Assembly: GCA_902727915.1 (NCBI GenBank)
Contig: CACVAU010000030.1
Span: 1 to 35,892, forward strand
Length of the DNA stretch: 35,892 bases
DNA from: an uncultured Sulfurovum sp.
GTDB taxonomy: Bacteria > Campylobacterota > Campylobacteria > Campylobacterales > Sulfurovaceae
Reading direction: 5' to 3'
In this document: piece by piece, positions 1 through 8,597 of the stretch
Position numbering within the stretch: the first letter of the stretch is position 1
Layout: each line of letters starts with the position of its first letter
Made by a program: the position numbers and the translations under genes
Notes under the pieces: generated by a model
Seen by the model: the letters and a program-made list of their open reading frames with translations, nothing else
The model's database searches: none
Told to the model about the DNA's origin: nothing

Positions 1-2
1 AA

Positions 3-1331
3 TTAGATAGTAATATTAAAGCTGCTCTTAAAACTAGAATTAATAATTTAACCATTGGAACAAAAGGTAGAATTTTTAATTCAAGACACGCTTTTGATTC
101 TAAGGTTCTTTTTGAAAAACCAACAGTTATAGAGTTGTCAAATATAGTAGATGATGAAGAGAAAGCATTCTTAATGGGGCTATTACTCAATAAACTTTAC
201 CAATATAGAGAAGAAAAAGGCTCTAACAGTGAGTTACAGCACATTACTGTCATAGAAGAGGCACATAGACTTTTACCAAATGTTTCATTTGATAAAAGTG
301 GAGAAGAATCCAGTTCAAAAGCAAAATCTGTTGAGACTTTTACCAATATACTTTCTGAAATTAGGGCTTATGGAGAAGGAGTTATTATTGCTGACCAAAT
401 TGCTTCAAAACTTCACCCTGATGTAATTAAAAATACAAATATTAAAATCATTCAAAGAACAATGGACAGAGAAGACAGAGAACTTGTTGGTCATTCTATA
501 AATCTAAATGATGACCAAATACTTGATATTGCAGAGCTAAAAGCTGGTGAAGCAATTGTTCACAATAGAGATATTCATCAAGCTTTTATGGTTAAGATAG
601 ATGAGAATACAGATGAAAAAATTGATGATGAAAAGCTAAAAAAGTTTAATAAAAGATTTTTAGATAGATACGGTGAGTATCAATATGAAATTCTTTTAGA
701 GAAAGAGTTTTATATCCCACAAAAAGAGTTATTGCTTCTGTCAAGTATTAACTCTGAAATTTTAAGAATATCTATGCTAAAGCTAATAAATTCCATATTT
801 TTTGATGAAAAAGAGATAGAAAAAAATTGGAAGAGTTTTCAATCTAATATTAGAGGAGTTGAAAATAATAACATCTATTTTTATCTTGCTATAGATGCTT
901 TTAATGAGTTGGGGTATATATCAAATATGCAATATTATAATGGTGTTGATTCCTATTTGAATATATATGAAAGTTTTTTAACTTTAATACATTCATTTAT
1001 TAATAAAAATGATATTCCAGAGTCAATTATAGATTTTAAAAAAGATTTTCAACATAAAAATATAAAAGAGGTTTTCCATTCTATGAAGAACTACTCTTAT
1101 ACTTCTATAGATTATACACTTATTCTTTTAGAAAACATGACAACAGATGAAGAGGTTTATAATTTTGTGAATAACACTATGCAAGAAAATATAGCCTTAA
1201 ATAATAGGTTTGATAAAATTTTAAATAAAATATTTCAAACTACCTCAGCTGAACTTCGGCACTCTTTAGGAGCGATACGAACAGGAAGAAAAGAGATAGA
1301 TTTTACAAAAATTATAAAGGAAGGGTTTTAG
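3..1331 (+). CDS. HerA-type ATPase, C-terminal part (runs off the left edge)
   Basis: The reading frame is open from base 3 with no stop or convincing start before the window edge, so the N-terminus, including the Walker A region, lies outside. The visible part has a Walker B-like strand TVIEEAHRLLPN, then VIIADQIASKLHPDVIKNT and a stretch ending AELKAGEAIVHNRD. These are the usual C-terminal core signatures of HerA/FtsK-like ATPases (DUF853/HerA superfamily), which form hexameric DNA-pumping motors often paired with nucleases. About 210 residues beyond the ATPase core are charged, mostly helical-looking and not recognised. Its stop codon directly abuts the ATG of the next gene, so translation is probably coupled. 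Family assignment is firm; the partner and the role in defence are inference from context. Confidence 0.85.
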   Translation, partial: LDSNIKAALKTRINNLTIGTKGRIFNSRHAFDSKVLFEKPTVIELSNIVDDEEKAFLMGLLLNKLYQYREEKGSNSELQHITVIEEAHRLLPNVSFDKSGEESSSKAKSVETFTNILSEIRAYGEGVIIADQIASKLHPDVIKNTNIKIIQRTMDREDRELVGHSINLNDDQILDIAELKAGEAIVHNRDIHQAFMVKIDENTDEKIDDEKLKKFNKRFLDRYGEYQYEILLEKEFYIPQKELLLLSSINSEILRISMLKLINSIFFDEKEIEKNWKSFQSNIRGVENNNIYFYLAIDAFNELGYISNMQYYNGVDSYLNIYESFLTLIHSFINKNDIPESIIDFKKDFQHKNIKEVFHSMKNYSYTSIDYTLILLENMTTDEEVYNFVNNTMQENIALNNRFDKILNKIFQTTSAELRHSLGAIRTGRKEIDFTKIIKEGF

Positions 1332-1964
1332 ATGATAGAAGTTGCTACTACTATATTGAAAGAAGTGAGTAAAGAGAAAATGAATGATATGCCTTTTAAT
1401 GAGATTAATAAAAAAATGTCACCTCGCGAACTATTATCTAATAGTGGAATAATTGGAAACTATAACGAAGTAATGAGTATAGAGTTTGATGTTTCTACTT
1501 TTGTAATAAAGAGTTTTTTACCAAAGGAAGGTGGTGAATGGAGTGGTGAAAAAGGAGATTCAGTATGGTATCCTGACAGAGAGATTATTCCAAAACGACC
1601 AGAAGGCAATACCTTAACATGGGGAGAAATACTTGATAAATATGAGATAGACGGTATTGAATTTAAAGATGGAGAACCTGACTTTTCAACTATTTCTGAA
1701 GGAACGGTAGAGATAGATGATTTTTCGACAGATAGAAGTGGAAACTTTACTCAAGCCGATGAACAATTAGCAGAAAAATGGACAAGTGAGGGAAAAGATG
1801 GAAGAGAGTGGAGTCCACAAGATATAAAAGAGTATCGAAAAGAAAACAATCTTTCTTGGCATGAAAGAAGTGACATGAATACAATAGATTTGGTTCCACA
1901 AGAGGTTCATGGAAATGTTCCTCATTCAGGTGGTATTTCAGTAGCAAAAAGTATGAATAAGTAA
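1332..1964 (+). CDS. HNH/Endo VII-type polymorphic toxin nuclease
   Basis: A 210-residue protein starting at the base after the HerA stop. The C-terminal half matches the WHH/WHE-like group of HNH toxin domains: SWHERSDMNTIDLVP (H177, E178, D181), then H193 and HSGG at 198-201, preceded by the pretoxin-like stretch DGIEFKDGEPDFS (108-119) and a DDFS/ADEQLAEKW segment. This family is known from C-terminal DNase domains of contact-dependent and secreted toxins. No signal peptide, PAAR, LXG, RHS or other delivery domain is present, and the 70 N-terminal residues are not recognised. The following gene looks like a matching immunity protein. It could be an orphan toxin module or the nuclease effector of the HerA ATPase; the sequence does not decide. 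Confidence 0.75.
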   Translation: MIEVATTILKEVSKEKMNDMPFNEINKKMSPRELLSNSGIIGNYNEVMSIEFDVSTFVIKSFLPKEGGEWSGEKGDSVWYPDREIIPKRPEGNTLTWGEILDKYEIDGIEFKDGEPDFSTISEGTVEIDDFSTDRSGNFTQADEQLAEKWTSEGKDGREWSPQDIKEYRKENNLSWHERSDMNTIDLVPQEVHGNVPHSGGISVAKSMNK

Positions 1965-1975
1965 AGGATTTTAGA

Positions 1976-2383
1976 GTGTCTAAAATAGTAAAAGATAAGA
2001 TATTCGGAGAGATGGAGTATAAACACTCATGGATAAAGAGAGATAGTTTTATATTTTTGGATAAAGCGTACATGGTAAATGTGGTAGCTCAAGCATACCG
2101 TGGTGATAATATTTTAGAATCACAGCAGTTTAACTATAGTAATTTTAGAAACTATCTTGAAGAGCATAAAGAGTTTATAAAGAAGAAACTAGCAGAATAC
2201 TGTAAAGTAGCGTTGAATATAGATATTGCGCTTAGTGAGTGTATGGAACCTAAAACAATTATTTTTGAAAGAGATGGTTCTTGGGGCATATTGTTTGATA
2301 GCGACTATGATATTGAAAATGGTGTAGCACTCTTTTTTGTCAATGATGAAATGAAAGTAGATAGACAAGATATATTTTTATAA
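1976..2383 (+). CDS. Probable immunity protein (DUF6985/DUF2004-like)
   Basis: A 135-residue soluble protein with a GTG start 11 bases after the toxin stop; AAAGGA lies just upstream as ribosome binding site. The C-terminus reads SWGILFDSDYDIENGVALFF (102-121), ending VDRQDIFL. This resembles the motif of small immunity-like proteins (ygilfD...D.E.G.av.F...v..qDi.l) found next to polymorphic toxin nucleases. No signal peptide or membrane segment is seen. Position directly after an HNH toxin supports a role in neutralising it. Family naming is from memory of the motif and is moderate; the toxin-immunity pairing is inference. Confidence 0.55.
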   Translation: MSKIVKDKIFGEMEYKHSWIKRDSFIFLDKAYMVNVVAQAYRGDNILESQQFNYSNFRNYLEEHKEFIKKKLAEYCKVALNIDIALSECMEPKTIIFERDGSWGILFDSDYDIENGVALFFVNDEMKVDRQDIFL

Positions 2384-2392
2384 GGGGTAAAA

Positions 2393-4516
2393 ATGAATAA
2401 AGAAATAATGACTATAGATAATTTAGAAAACAAAATAGAAAACTTACTTGGATACTTTAGTGAATATCCAAATGAGACAAATAAACAAAATCTAAATAAA
2501 ATACAAAAAGATTTAAATAACCAAGAATATAAAATAGCCGTAGTAGCCAATATGAGTTCTGGAAAATCTACCTTTATCAATGCTCTTTTTGGTATTACAG
2601 TCTTACCTGCATTTAACCATGCGACTACAGATTCTGCTACTTTTATACATTCGGAAGCAGATATTGAAAAAAGAGCAATTATTTATTTTAATGATGAGAA
2701 AAAACCAGTTGAAATAAAAGATGAGTTGGAAAGAGAGATTAAGCAGTATGCACAAAAAGATGAAGAGTGTAAAGATAAAAAATACAAAAATGTAGAAAAG
2801 ATAGAACTCTACTATCCATTTAAAAACCTTCAAACATCATCCAATAAAGATTTCAAAATTACTTTCATCGATACACCTGGACCCAATAGTACAGGTGAGA
2901 GTTATAAACAAAAACATCAAGACCAAACACGAAGTGTTTTAAATGATGTTGATTTAGCTCTTTTTATGTTTGACTATACACAACTTGATGCGAACTTGTC
3001 AAGTGATGAACAAGGACTTTGGGATACTATCAAAAAACGGCATGACAAAGACAAAAATTTTGATGTTTACTTTATATTAAATAAGATTGATATAGCTTTT
3101 GATGATAACCTTGCTAGTATAGAAGGTGAAGCTAAGGATGAACATGAATGTATTGAGTTAATGAAAAAAGAATGGTATGTTCATGAAGAAAAGGCAATTG
3201 AAAAATTAAAAAAAGCTGCAAAAGTTCATAGAATTAATAAACCAAAAATTTATCCTGTATCGTCAAAGAATCAACTTTTAAAAAGAGAAGGTCCTGGATT
3301 TGGGCAAGGGAAAAGAGATTTTAATAGCTTTAAAAAAGTGTTTTCAGAGATATTTCCTGACCAATGGGAAACTGAATTTATTAAGTATTTAGGGATAGAA
3401 AAACTTGAAAAAGATATTAATACATATATTGATAATAGTGTGAAAGCTAAAATTCTAACAAAAATAAATTCACAACTTAGTAGTATTCATGCTGATGAAA
3501 AGAAAGGTTTAGAATTAAGACGACAAACATTACAAAAACCACAACAAGAAGCAGAAGAAAATCTCATTAGAGCAAAGAATTTTTTAAAAAATCGAGCTAA
3601 AGAGATGCAAGAAGAGATGAAAGTAGAATTATCTAAACTTGAAGCAAAATATATAAGTGTTATGGAAACTATAGTTGATAATGCTATTGAAAATGAACTT
3701 ATAAGTAAGATAGATGAAATGGCTAAACGAACAATTCATTTTTCACAATCCTATGCTTATGGTGAGGATATTTTGAATGCAACAGATGATGCAAAAAGAA
3801 TACCATTATCTAAAATGAAAATTAATTTAGAGTCTGATAAAGTCAAAATTAAAATTGATGAAGCAGTTGATATTCGTAATGTTTCAAAACAAATGCAAAA
3901 TTTTATGAAAAATATTTTTGAAGATTATAAAAGAAATTATTTAGATGTGAAAACTGATATAAAAGAGGAGTATTTTAATTTTGAAAGAGAATCAAATGAA
4001 TTGTTTTTAACATATAAAAAAGAACTTGAAAATCAGCTTGAAAATGCTCTAGATGTAAAAGTTAAAATCCTAGAAACTGAAAGTATAGATTATAATTCAA
4101 TGTTAAATATGGATATAAAAGTACCAGATAGTGTGCTAGATTATGATTTTAAAAGTGCAAAATATGAAACAATAAGTACTTCTAGTTGGTGGAATCCATT
4201 TTCATGGGGAGATACAGAAGAAGTTGAAGTAAGTAGCGAAAAGTATGAATTTATCATTGCTCCTAAAAAAATGAAAACATCTATTAAGACAAGTATGAAA
4301 GATAGTGTCCTTAAATTTTTAGATAATGAAAAAAATGTTCATAAAGACAGTATTAAAACTTATTTGATGAATAATACTGATATTTTTCAAAAATTTAGAC
4401 ATATAAAACAAAAAGAAATAGATTCATTAGTTGAAGATATTACTTCTATGGAAAAGAACTTAATAAGTGTACAAAGTAAATATAGTAATTTTATAAAAAT
4501 GACAAAGGGGAAATAA
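2393..4516 (+). CDS. Bacterial dynamin-like GTPase (full length)
   Basis: A 707-residue dynamin-family protein with ribosome site AAGGGG. The GTPase domain has P-loop ANMSSGKST (52-60), switch threonines in ATTD (77-80), G3 DTPG (160-163) and G4 NKID (230-233). A long helical, coiled-coil-rich stalk follows (about 340-590). A tryptophan-rich patch SSWWNPFSWG (597-606; W599, W600, W605) sits where dynamin-like proteins carry their membrane-contacting paddle. Such proteins bind and remodel membranes, and in bacteria they often come as adjacent pairs, as in Campylobacter jejuni. The partner here, at 4812, has only the GTPase part. The stop overlaps the next ATG by one base (TAATG), so the genes are likely co-translated. 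Dynamin family is secure; membrane surveillance during phage attack is a hypothesis from the neighbourhood. Confidence 0.9.
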   Translation: MNKEIMTIDNLENKIENLLGYFSEYPNETNKQNLNKIQKDLNNQEYKIAVVANMSSGKSTFINALFGITVLPAFNHATTDSATFIHSEADIEKRAIIYFNDEKKPVEIKDELEREIKQYAQKDEECKDKKYKNVEKIELYYPFKNLQTSSNKDFKITFIDTPGPNSTGESYKQKHQDQTRSVLNDVDLALFMFDYTQLDANLSSDEQGLWDTIKKRHDKDKNFDVYFILNKIDIAFDDNLASIEGEAKDEHECIELMKKEWYVHEEKAIEKLKKAAKVHRINKPKIYPVSSKNQLLKREGPGFGQGKRDFNSFKKVFSEIFPDQWETEFIKYLGIEKLEKDINTYIDNSVKAKILTKINSQLSSIHADEKKGLELRRQTLQKPQQEAEENLIRAKNFLKNRAKEMQEEMKVELSKLEAKYISVMETIVDNAIENELISKIDEMAKRTIHFSQSYAYGEDILNATDDAKRIPLSKMKINLESDKVKIKIDEAVDIRNVSKQMQNFMKNIFEDYKRNYLDVKTDIKEEYFNFERESNELFLTYKKELENQLENALDVKVKILETESIDYNSMLNMDIKVPDSVLDYDFKSAKYETISTSSWWNPFSWGDTEEVEVSSEKYEFIIAPKKMKTSIKTSMKDSVLKFLDNEKNVHKDSIKTYLMNNTDIFQKFRHIKQKEIDSLVEDITSMEKNLISVQSKYSNFIKMTKGK

Positions 4517-4815
4517 TGGTACCAGCAGTAGCAACAACAGGAATATCAGTAGGCACAGGGGCTTTAATTGGAGGTATCGTTTTAATAGCAGGAGTTGGAT
4601 ATATTTTATTGAACTCAAATAAAAGGAAAGGAAAGGAAAATTCAGTAAGTAAAATGTTAACAAAAGAAGGACGGTATGAAGAATATAAATCACTCATAGA
4701 AGATGCAATAAAAAGTGATGACTATGAATACTTAGAGAGAAAATTAAATTCTAAGATGATGGATTTCCCAGATTTAATAGAAATGATAAATGATGCCCTA
4801 AAAAATAAAAAATGA
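4516..4815 (+). CDS. Small single-pass membrane protein between two dynamin-like genes
   Basis: A 99-residue protein, family not recognised. Residues about 10-32 form a glycine-rich hydrophobic segment, followed by a basic patch NSNKRKGK (33-40) that predicts the C-terminal part stays in the cytosol. The rest is charged and helical, possibly a protein-protein contact. It overlaps the stop of the large dynamin-like gene (TAATG) and the start of the second one (ATGA), a layout that argues for a real, co-translated component. A membrane anchor or sensor for the GTPases is a reasonable guess but not shown. Confidence 0.65.
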   Translation: MVPAVATTGISVGTGALIGGIVLIAGVGYILLNSNKRKGKENSVSKMLTKEGRYEEYKSLIEDAIKSDDYEYLERKLNSKMMDFPDLIEMINDALKNKK

Positions 4816-5717
4816 ATCAAAAAGAGATAAATATAGCCATAGTAGCTAATATGAGTGCAGGAAAGTCTACATTTATCAATGCTATGTTTGGAGATGATAT
4901 TTTACCCTCATCGAGTCAAGCTACAACTGATTGTCCTATATATATTTACTCTGATGATAAGCCAAATAGTAATATAGCAGTAATAGAGTTTTCAGATAAT
5001 AAAGATACAAAAGTATTAAATAATGAGTCTGTAAAAAAAGACTTGAAAAAATATGCAAAAAAAGATTCTTTGGTTGATGATGATAAATATAAAGCTGTTG
5101 AAAAAATAGATTTGTATTGGCAATTTTATAGATTGATAAATAAGAAAAGTAATAATGATTATTTTGTAATAATAGATACTCCTGGACCAAATAATAGAGA
5201 TGAATATGGAGAAAAACATAATTCTATTACAAAAAATATTATTTTGAACGAGGCAGATATGCTACTTTATATTTTTGATTATACACAGATAGATGCAAAT
5301 TTGGAAGTTACTCAAAACAATATATGGGGATGGATAGAAAAGCGTAAAAAAATAAATAAAAAATTTGATGTTTATTTTATTATTAACAAAATAGACAAAG
5401 CTTTAGATGATAATAATAAGCTTCCTGCTGTTGTTAATTCAAAAACAGAAGAAGAGTATCTACTTAATTTACAAACTAATTGGTTTTATCATGAGCAAAA
5501 GGCTATTAATAAAATTAAACTAATGGCAGAGAAGATAGGTTTTAATTCATCATGTGTATTTGTGACATCATCAGAGTATCAAAAATTAAATCGAATGAAA
5601 AAACTTTCTTTTAAAGATAAAAAGAAGTTATGTGCTTTTCAAGAAATATTTCAAGAAGTATTTAAAGATGACTGGACTAATAAATTTAATGAATATATTG
5701 AATTGAGTTGGATTTAA
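4812..5717 (+). CDS. Dynamin-like protein reduced to its GTPase domain
   Basis: A 301-residue protein clearly related to the 707-residue neighbour: P-loop ANMSAGKST (12-20), ATTD (37-40), DTPG (122-125), NKID (192-195), plus shared stretches such as FDYTQ(I/L)DANL. It stops at NEYIELSWI, close to where the neighbour's stalk begins. The stalk, paddle and membrane patch are absent, and no continuation is found in other frames before the next gene at 5736. It starts by ATGA overlap without a good ribosome site. Either this is a natural GTPase-only partner that hetero-oligomerises with the full protein, or a truncation that has kept an intact G domain. All GTP-binding motifs are intact, which favours function. 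Confidence 0.85.
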   Translation: MNQKEINIAIVANMSAGKSTFINAMFGDDILPSSSQATTDCPIYIYSDDKPNSNIAVIEFSDNKDTKVLNNESVKKDLKKYAKKDSLVDDDKYKAVEKIDLYWQFYRLINKKSNNDYFVIIDTPGPNNRDEYGEKHNSITKNIILNEADMLLYIFDYTQIDANLEVTQNNIWGWIEKRKKINKKFDVYFIINKIDKALDDNNKLPAVVNSKTEEEYLLNLQTNWFYHEQKAINKIKLMAEKIGFNSSCVFVTSSEYQKLNRMKKLSFKDKKKLCAFQEIFQEVFKDDWTNKFNEYIELSWI

Positions 5718-5735
5718 AAATGAAAGGTAGTTAGA

Positions 5736-6863
5736 ATGCAAAATTTATTAATTTTATATAACCCATATTACAATCAAGAGATGATAGAAGACCATATTCG
5801 TATTTTAAATAAATCAGAAAATCCAAATAATGCTAAAGTAGCATTTGGAAAAATACGTTCAAAAATGAGAGATTATGATAATTCTGGGCAAGAAGTATTA
5901 GACACTATCTTTCGTTCAATAAATTCAAAAAATCCAATGCAACTTTTTCTTACAGACTTTTCAAGTATGTATGTGTGTTATGTTGAAAAAGTCAGTATCG
6001 AACTTAATGGAGTGAAAGCCCCTGAATATTATGAAAATTTAGATGTTGAAAGTTGGTTTATTATCTCAGATATGAGAGAAATCATCCGAAATAATTTTGA
6101 GTATGTACGAGAACAAGTACTTGTTCAATTCACAACACCTACTTACAAAAATCATACCTATAGACTTTATGGTAATAGATATGATTATCCGTTGGTTGTT
6201 GAGCAAAAAAATCCTATAAATTATTTTGAAAACTTTTTAGAAGGAGAAAGAAATTTTGCAAAAGTTTTTAAAAGTAATAAATACTCTTTAATACAACAAG
6301 ACTTAATGCACTATATTTTTGGTAAGAAATTACTTTATTCTATGCACCCAGATTCTTTAGAATCGTTAGTGACAGCAGAAGTTCAGTATGCTGAACATAA
6401 AGAAAATGCTACTTATGATTTTTCAACAGTTGTCATACTTTATTCTAAAGTATTCGAGAATGAAAGCTACTATTTCTTAAAAGAATTATTTAAACAACTA
6501 ATGATTTATGATTGTGACCTTGAAAATATTGAATATCAGGTACAAGGGCATAAATATACTCTTTATGATTATTTAACACAAAAACCAAATATTGGAACCA
6601 ATAAATATTTAATTGGTAATCCAAAGATTTTTACAGCTTATAAAGAGTTTTACCATGATTATCGTAAATATTCTAAACTATTAAATCTTTTAAGATTTGA
6701 ATTAAAAAATGCTATTACTAATATTCAGAAGATTAGAAATGCAGCAGCACATGGAGGCTCTACCTCTAAACAAGATTGTGAAGCTGTTAGAAGTATAATA
6801 TTAGGTGTGGGAGAGATAGGAATTATTTCTAGTATTTTAACAGAACATAAACTTATTTTATAA
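5736..6863 (+). CDS. HEPN-domain protein, predicted RNase
   Basis: A 375-residue protein, 18 bases after the short dynamin-like gene, with AAGGTAG upstream. The C-terminal helical region carries IRNAAAHGG: R334-N-A-A-A-H339, a perfect RX4H motif typical of catalytically active HEPN ribonucleases, many of which act in toxin-antitoxin, CRISPR or abortive-infection systems. The roughly 300 residues before it are not recognised; they are aromatic-rich and predicted soluble, with no signal peptide. Being last in the island operon it could be the effector triggered by the upstream GTPase sensors. HEPN call rests on one motif and its helical surroundings, so it is good but not certain; RNA as the target is inference from the family. 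Confidence 0.65.
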   Translation: MQNLLILYNPYYNQEMIEDHIRILNKSENPNNAKVAFGKIRSKMRDYDNSGQEVLDTIFRSINSKNPMQLFLTDFSSMYVCYVEKVSIELNGVKAPEYYENLDVESWFIISDMREIIRNNFEYVREQVLVQFTTPTYKNHTYRLYGNRYDYPLVVEQKNPINYFENFLEGERNFAKVFKSNKYSLIQQDLMHYIFGKKLLYSMHPDSLESLVTAEVQYAEHKENATYDFSTVVILYSKVFENESYYFLKELFKQLMIYDCDLENIEYQVQGHKYTLYDYLTQKPNIGTNKYLIGNPKIFTAYKEFYHDYRKYSKLLNLLRFELKNAITNIQKIRNAAAHGGSTSKQDCEAVRSIILGVGEIGIISSILTEHKLIL

Positions 6864-6925
6864 GGAAGAGATACTTTTATCAGAAAAGAAATTAAATAGG
6901 ATGATAAAGTTAAAGAATATCTGTC

Positions 6926-8173
6926 TTATTTAAATCTATGTAACATCAGAATAGCAACTACTTTTAAAGCAATAGGCAACAAAGCATAAAGCAAAGAAAG
7001 AACCAACAATGAATCTTCACTAGGATTTTCAGTAGAAAATTCAAAAAGCCCCAAAATACCAAAACTCACACCAACCCCCAATGCTAAAGCCAGTTTTGTC
7101 AACATGGCAAAGAAACCAAACAGTGTTCCTGAAACCTCTTTCTTTGCCTCTTGTGCAACATCAGCTTGAATGGAAGCTGGTAATGCCATGTCTGCGCCTA
7201 AACTAAAACCTGTAAATATGGTAATAAATAAGAAAGCATTAAAATCACCTGCGCCTAGAAAAGGAACAAAAGCAAAAAAGAAAGAAGCACTGGTCATGGA
7301 GTATATCCATGCGTGTTTTTTAGAAGTTTTACTAGCCACATAATTCCAAAAAGGAAGCCCCATAATCCCTGCTAAAAAATAGAGTATAAGTAATAAACCT
7401 GTTTGTTCCACACTTCCAATAACAAATTCGACATAGAGTAAAAAAAGTGTCGCAGGTATGGCATTGGCAAAGTTGTTGAGTAGAAATGCTCCAAAAAGAT
7501 GTCGTGATTTTTTTAAGTGTTGCACAAATGAAACATAAAATACTTTAAAGTTTTGTTGACGTTTTTTGATATGTTGATTTTTTGTACTCAGCACAAAAAA
7601 TAAAAATAGCAATGGCAGTAAAAGAAAAATAACTTGATTCATTAATGCCAGTGATTCATCTGCTTTGTCAGCCACATTTAAAGCATAAGGTAAAATCAGT
7701 GCTAAAAGTACGCCTAATATATTAAAAACTTCTCTATAAGAGGCATAGCTACTGTTCTCTTTATAGTCTTGACCTAAATCAGCGCCAAAAGCCAAATAAG
7801 GAATGGTCATTAAACTCCAACCAAAATAGACCAATATGGAAAAAAGAAGCAACCACCAAGCATCAGCATTTATGGAAGGATTGGTTAAAAAGTAAAAGCC
7901 TGTAAGCAGTAAAAGCATTCCAAAAAACATCATGCTTTTTCGTGAAGCATAACGGTCACTGTAATAACCAAAACGGTCACTGTAATAACCAATGAGTGGA
8001 TCTAAAAACATATCTAAGACTCTGGTTAAAAGTAAAATAGCCCCCACAACAAAAACACCCAAACCAACATCTTGTGCATAATAGGTTGGTAAATAAACAT
8101 AAAGAGGTAAACCCAAAAGGGCTAAGGGTAAAGCTGGTGTGGCATAAAAGAGATACTTTTTTTGTTTAAGCAT
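6926..8173 (-). CDS. MFS transporter of the GPH (sugar:cation symporter-like) type
   Basis: A 415-residue protein with about 12 hydrophobic segments; the family is recognised from DPLIGYYSDR after the second membrane segment, the motif A loop, and SLGADMALPASIQADV in the second half. Substrate unknown. It is last in the operon SDR - NTF2-like - MFS: its start overlaps the end of the NTF2-like gene. Similar MFS proteins sit in photolyase-linked operons of marine bacteria, which fits the neighbours. Odd point: the motif A loop is duplicated (GYYSDRF then GYYSDRY) by a perfect 21-base tandem repeat, adding seven residues to a loop important for gating. This may weaken or alter transport. Convergent with the HEPN gene. 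Confidence 0.85.
   Translation of the reverse strand: MLKQKKYLFYATPALPLALLGLPLYVYLPTYYAQDVGLGVFVVGAILLLTRVLDMFLDPLIGYYSDRFGYYSDRYASRKSMMFFGMLLLLTGFYFLTNPSINADAWWLLLFSILVYFGWSLMTIPYLAFGADLGQDYKENSSYASYREVFNILGVLLALILPYALNVADKADESLALMNQVIFLLLPLLFLFFVLSTKNQHIKKRQQNFKVFYVSFVQHLKKSRHLFGAFLLNNFANAIPATLFLLYVEFVIGSVEQTGLLLILYFLAGIMGLPFWNYVASKTSKKHAWIYSMTSASFFFAFVPFLGAGDFNAFLFITIFTGFSLGADMALPASIQADVAQEAKKEVSGTLFGFFAMLTKLALALGVGVSFGILGLFEFSTENPSEDSLLVLSLLYALLPIALKVVAILMLHRFK
7951..7992 (-). repeat. Perfect 2 x 21-base in-frame tandem duplication inside the MFS gene
   Basis: Bases 7951-7971 and 7972-7992 are identical. On the coding strand they encode GYYSDR twice, followed by F or Y. The unit is a multiple of three, so the frame is kept. 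The repeat lies exactly on the conserved motif A loop of the major facilitator family. Identity of the copies suggests a recent slippage or duplication event, or an assembly artefact. Confidence 0.95.
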
Positions 8174-8597
8174 GAAGTTTTCTTTTTATCAGTCGTATTA
8201 TACTTCCTAGAATTGGTATTTTTTCATAAACATGCTGAGCAGCATCCCAATAGTCGGTGTGGGTCAATACCTTACCCGATCTTGAAAAGGTTACGCGTGA
8301 GACACCTGTAAAAGTTTGTGTTTCTTCTTTAGGATTCATCGCATAAATAAATTGCCATTTTAAATAAGCAACTTCTTTAGAACAAATTACCTCATCAACG
8401 ACAAAACGTGGTTCGTATAATTTTTCATACATATCAACAAATATATGCTGTATCGCCTCAAGACCTTCTACTTTTTGAAAGGGGTCTTCAAATTGGGAAT
8501 TCTTATCAAAGAAAACTGCATATTCTTTTTTACTAAAGTTAGGAGAGAGTTCTTCATAGAAACCTGCGTAAGCTTCTGCAAATAGTGCTGTACTCAT
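8166..8597 (-). CDS. NTF2-like/SnoaL-like protein
   Basis: A 143-residue protein with the layout of NTF2-like folds: an N-terminal helix pair (FAEAYAGFYEELSP), then FEDPFQKVEGLEAIQHIFVDMY and the sheet pattern FTGVSRVTFSRSGKVLTHTDYWDAAQHVYE. The HTDYWD segment is typical of nuclear transport factor 2 family proteins in photolyase-associated operons. Fold members are enzymes or small-molecule binders; the ligand cannot be told. Its ATG overlaps the stop of the SDR gene by four bases (ATGA) and its end overlaps the MFS start, so the three genes form one translationally linked unit. Confidence 0.75.
   Translation of the reverse strand: MSTALFAEAYAGFYEELSPNFSKKEYAVFFDKNSQFEDPFQKVEGLEAIQHIFVDMYEKLYEPRFVVDEVICSKEVAYLKWQFIYAMNPKEETQTFTGVSRVTFSRSGKVLTHTDYWDAAQHVYEKIPILGSIIRLIKRKLHA

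Noticed and set aside
6870..6911. Hairpin between the HEPN and MFS genes as a bidirectional terminator
   Set aside because: Arms ACTTTTATCA and TGATAAAGT pair imperfectly over a 20-base loop with no T-run.
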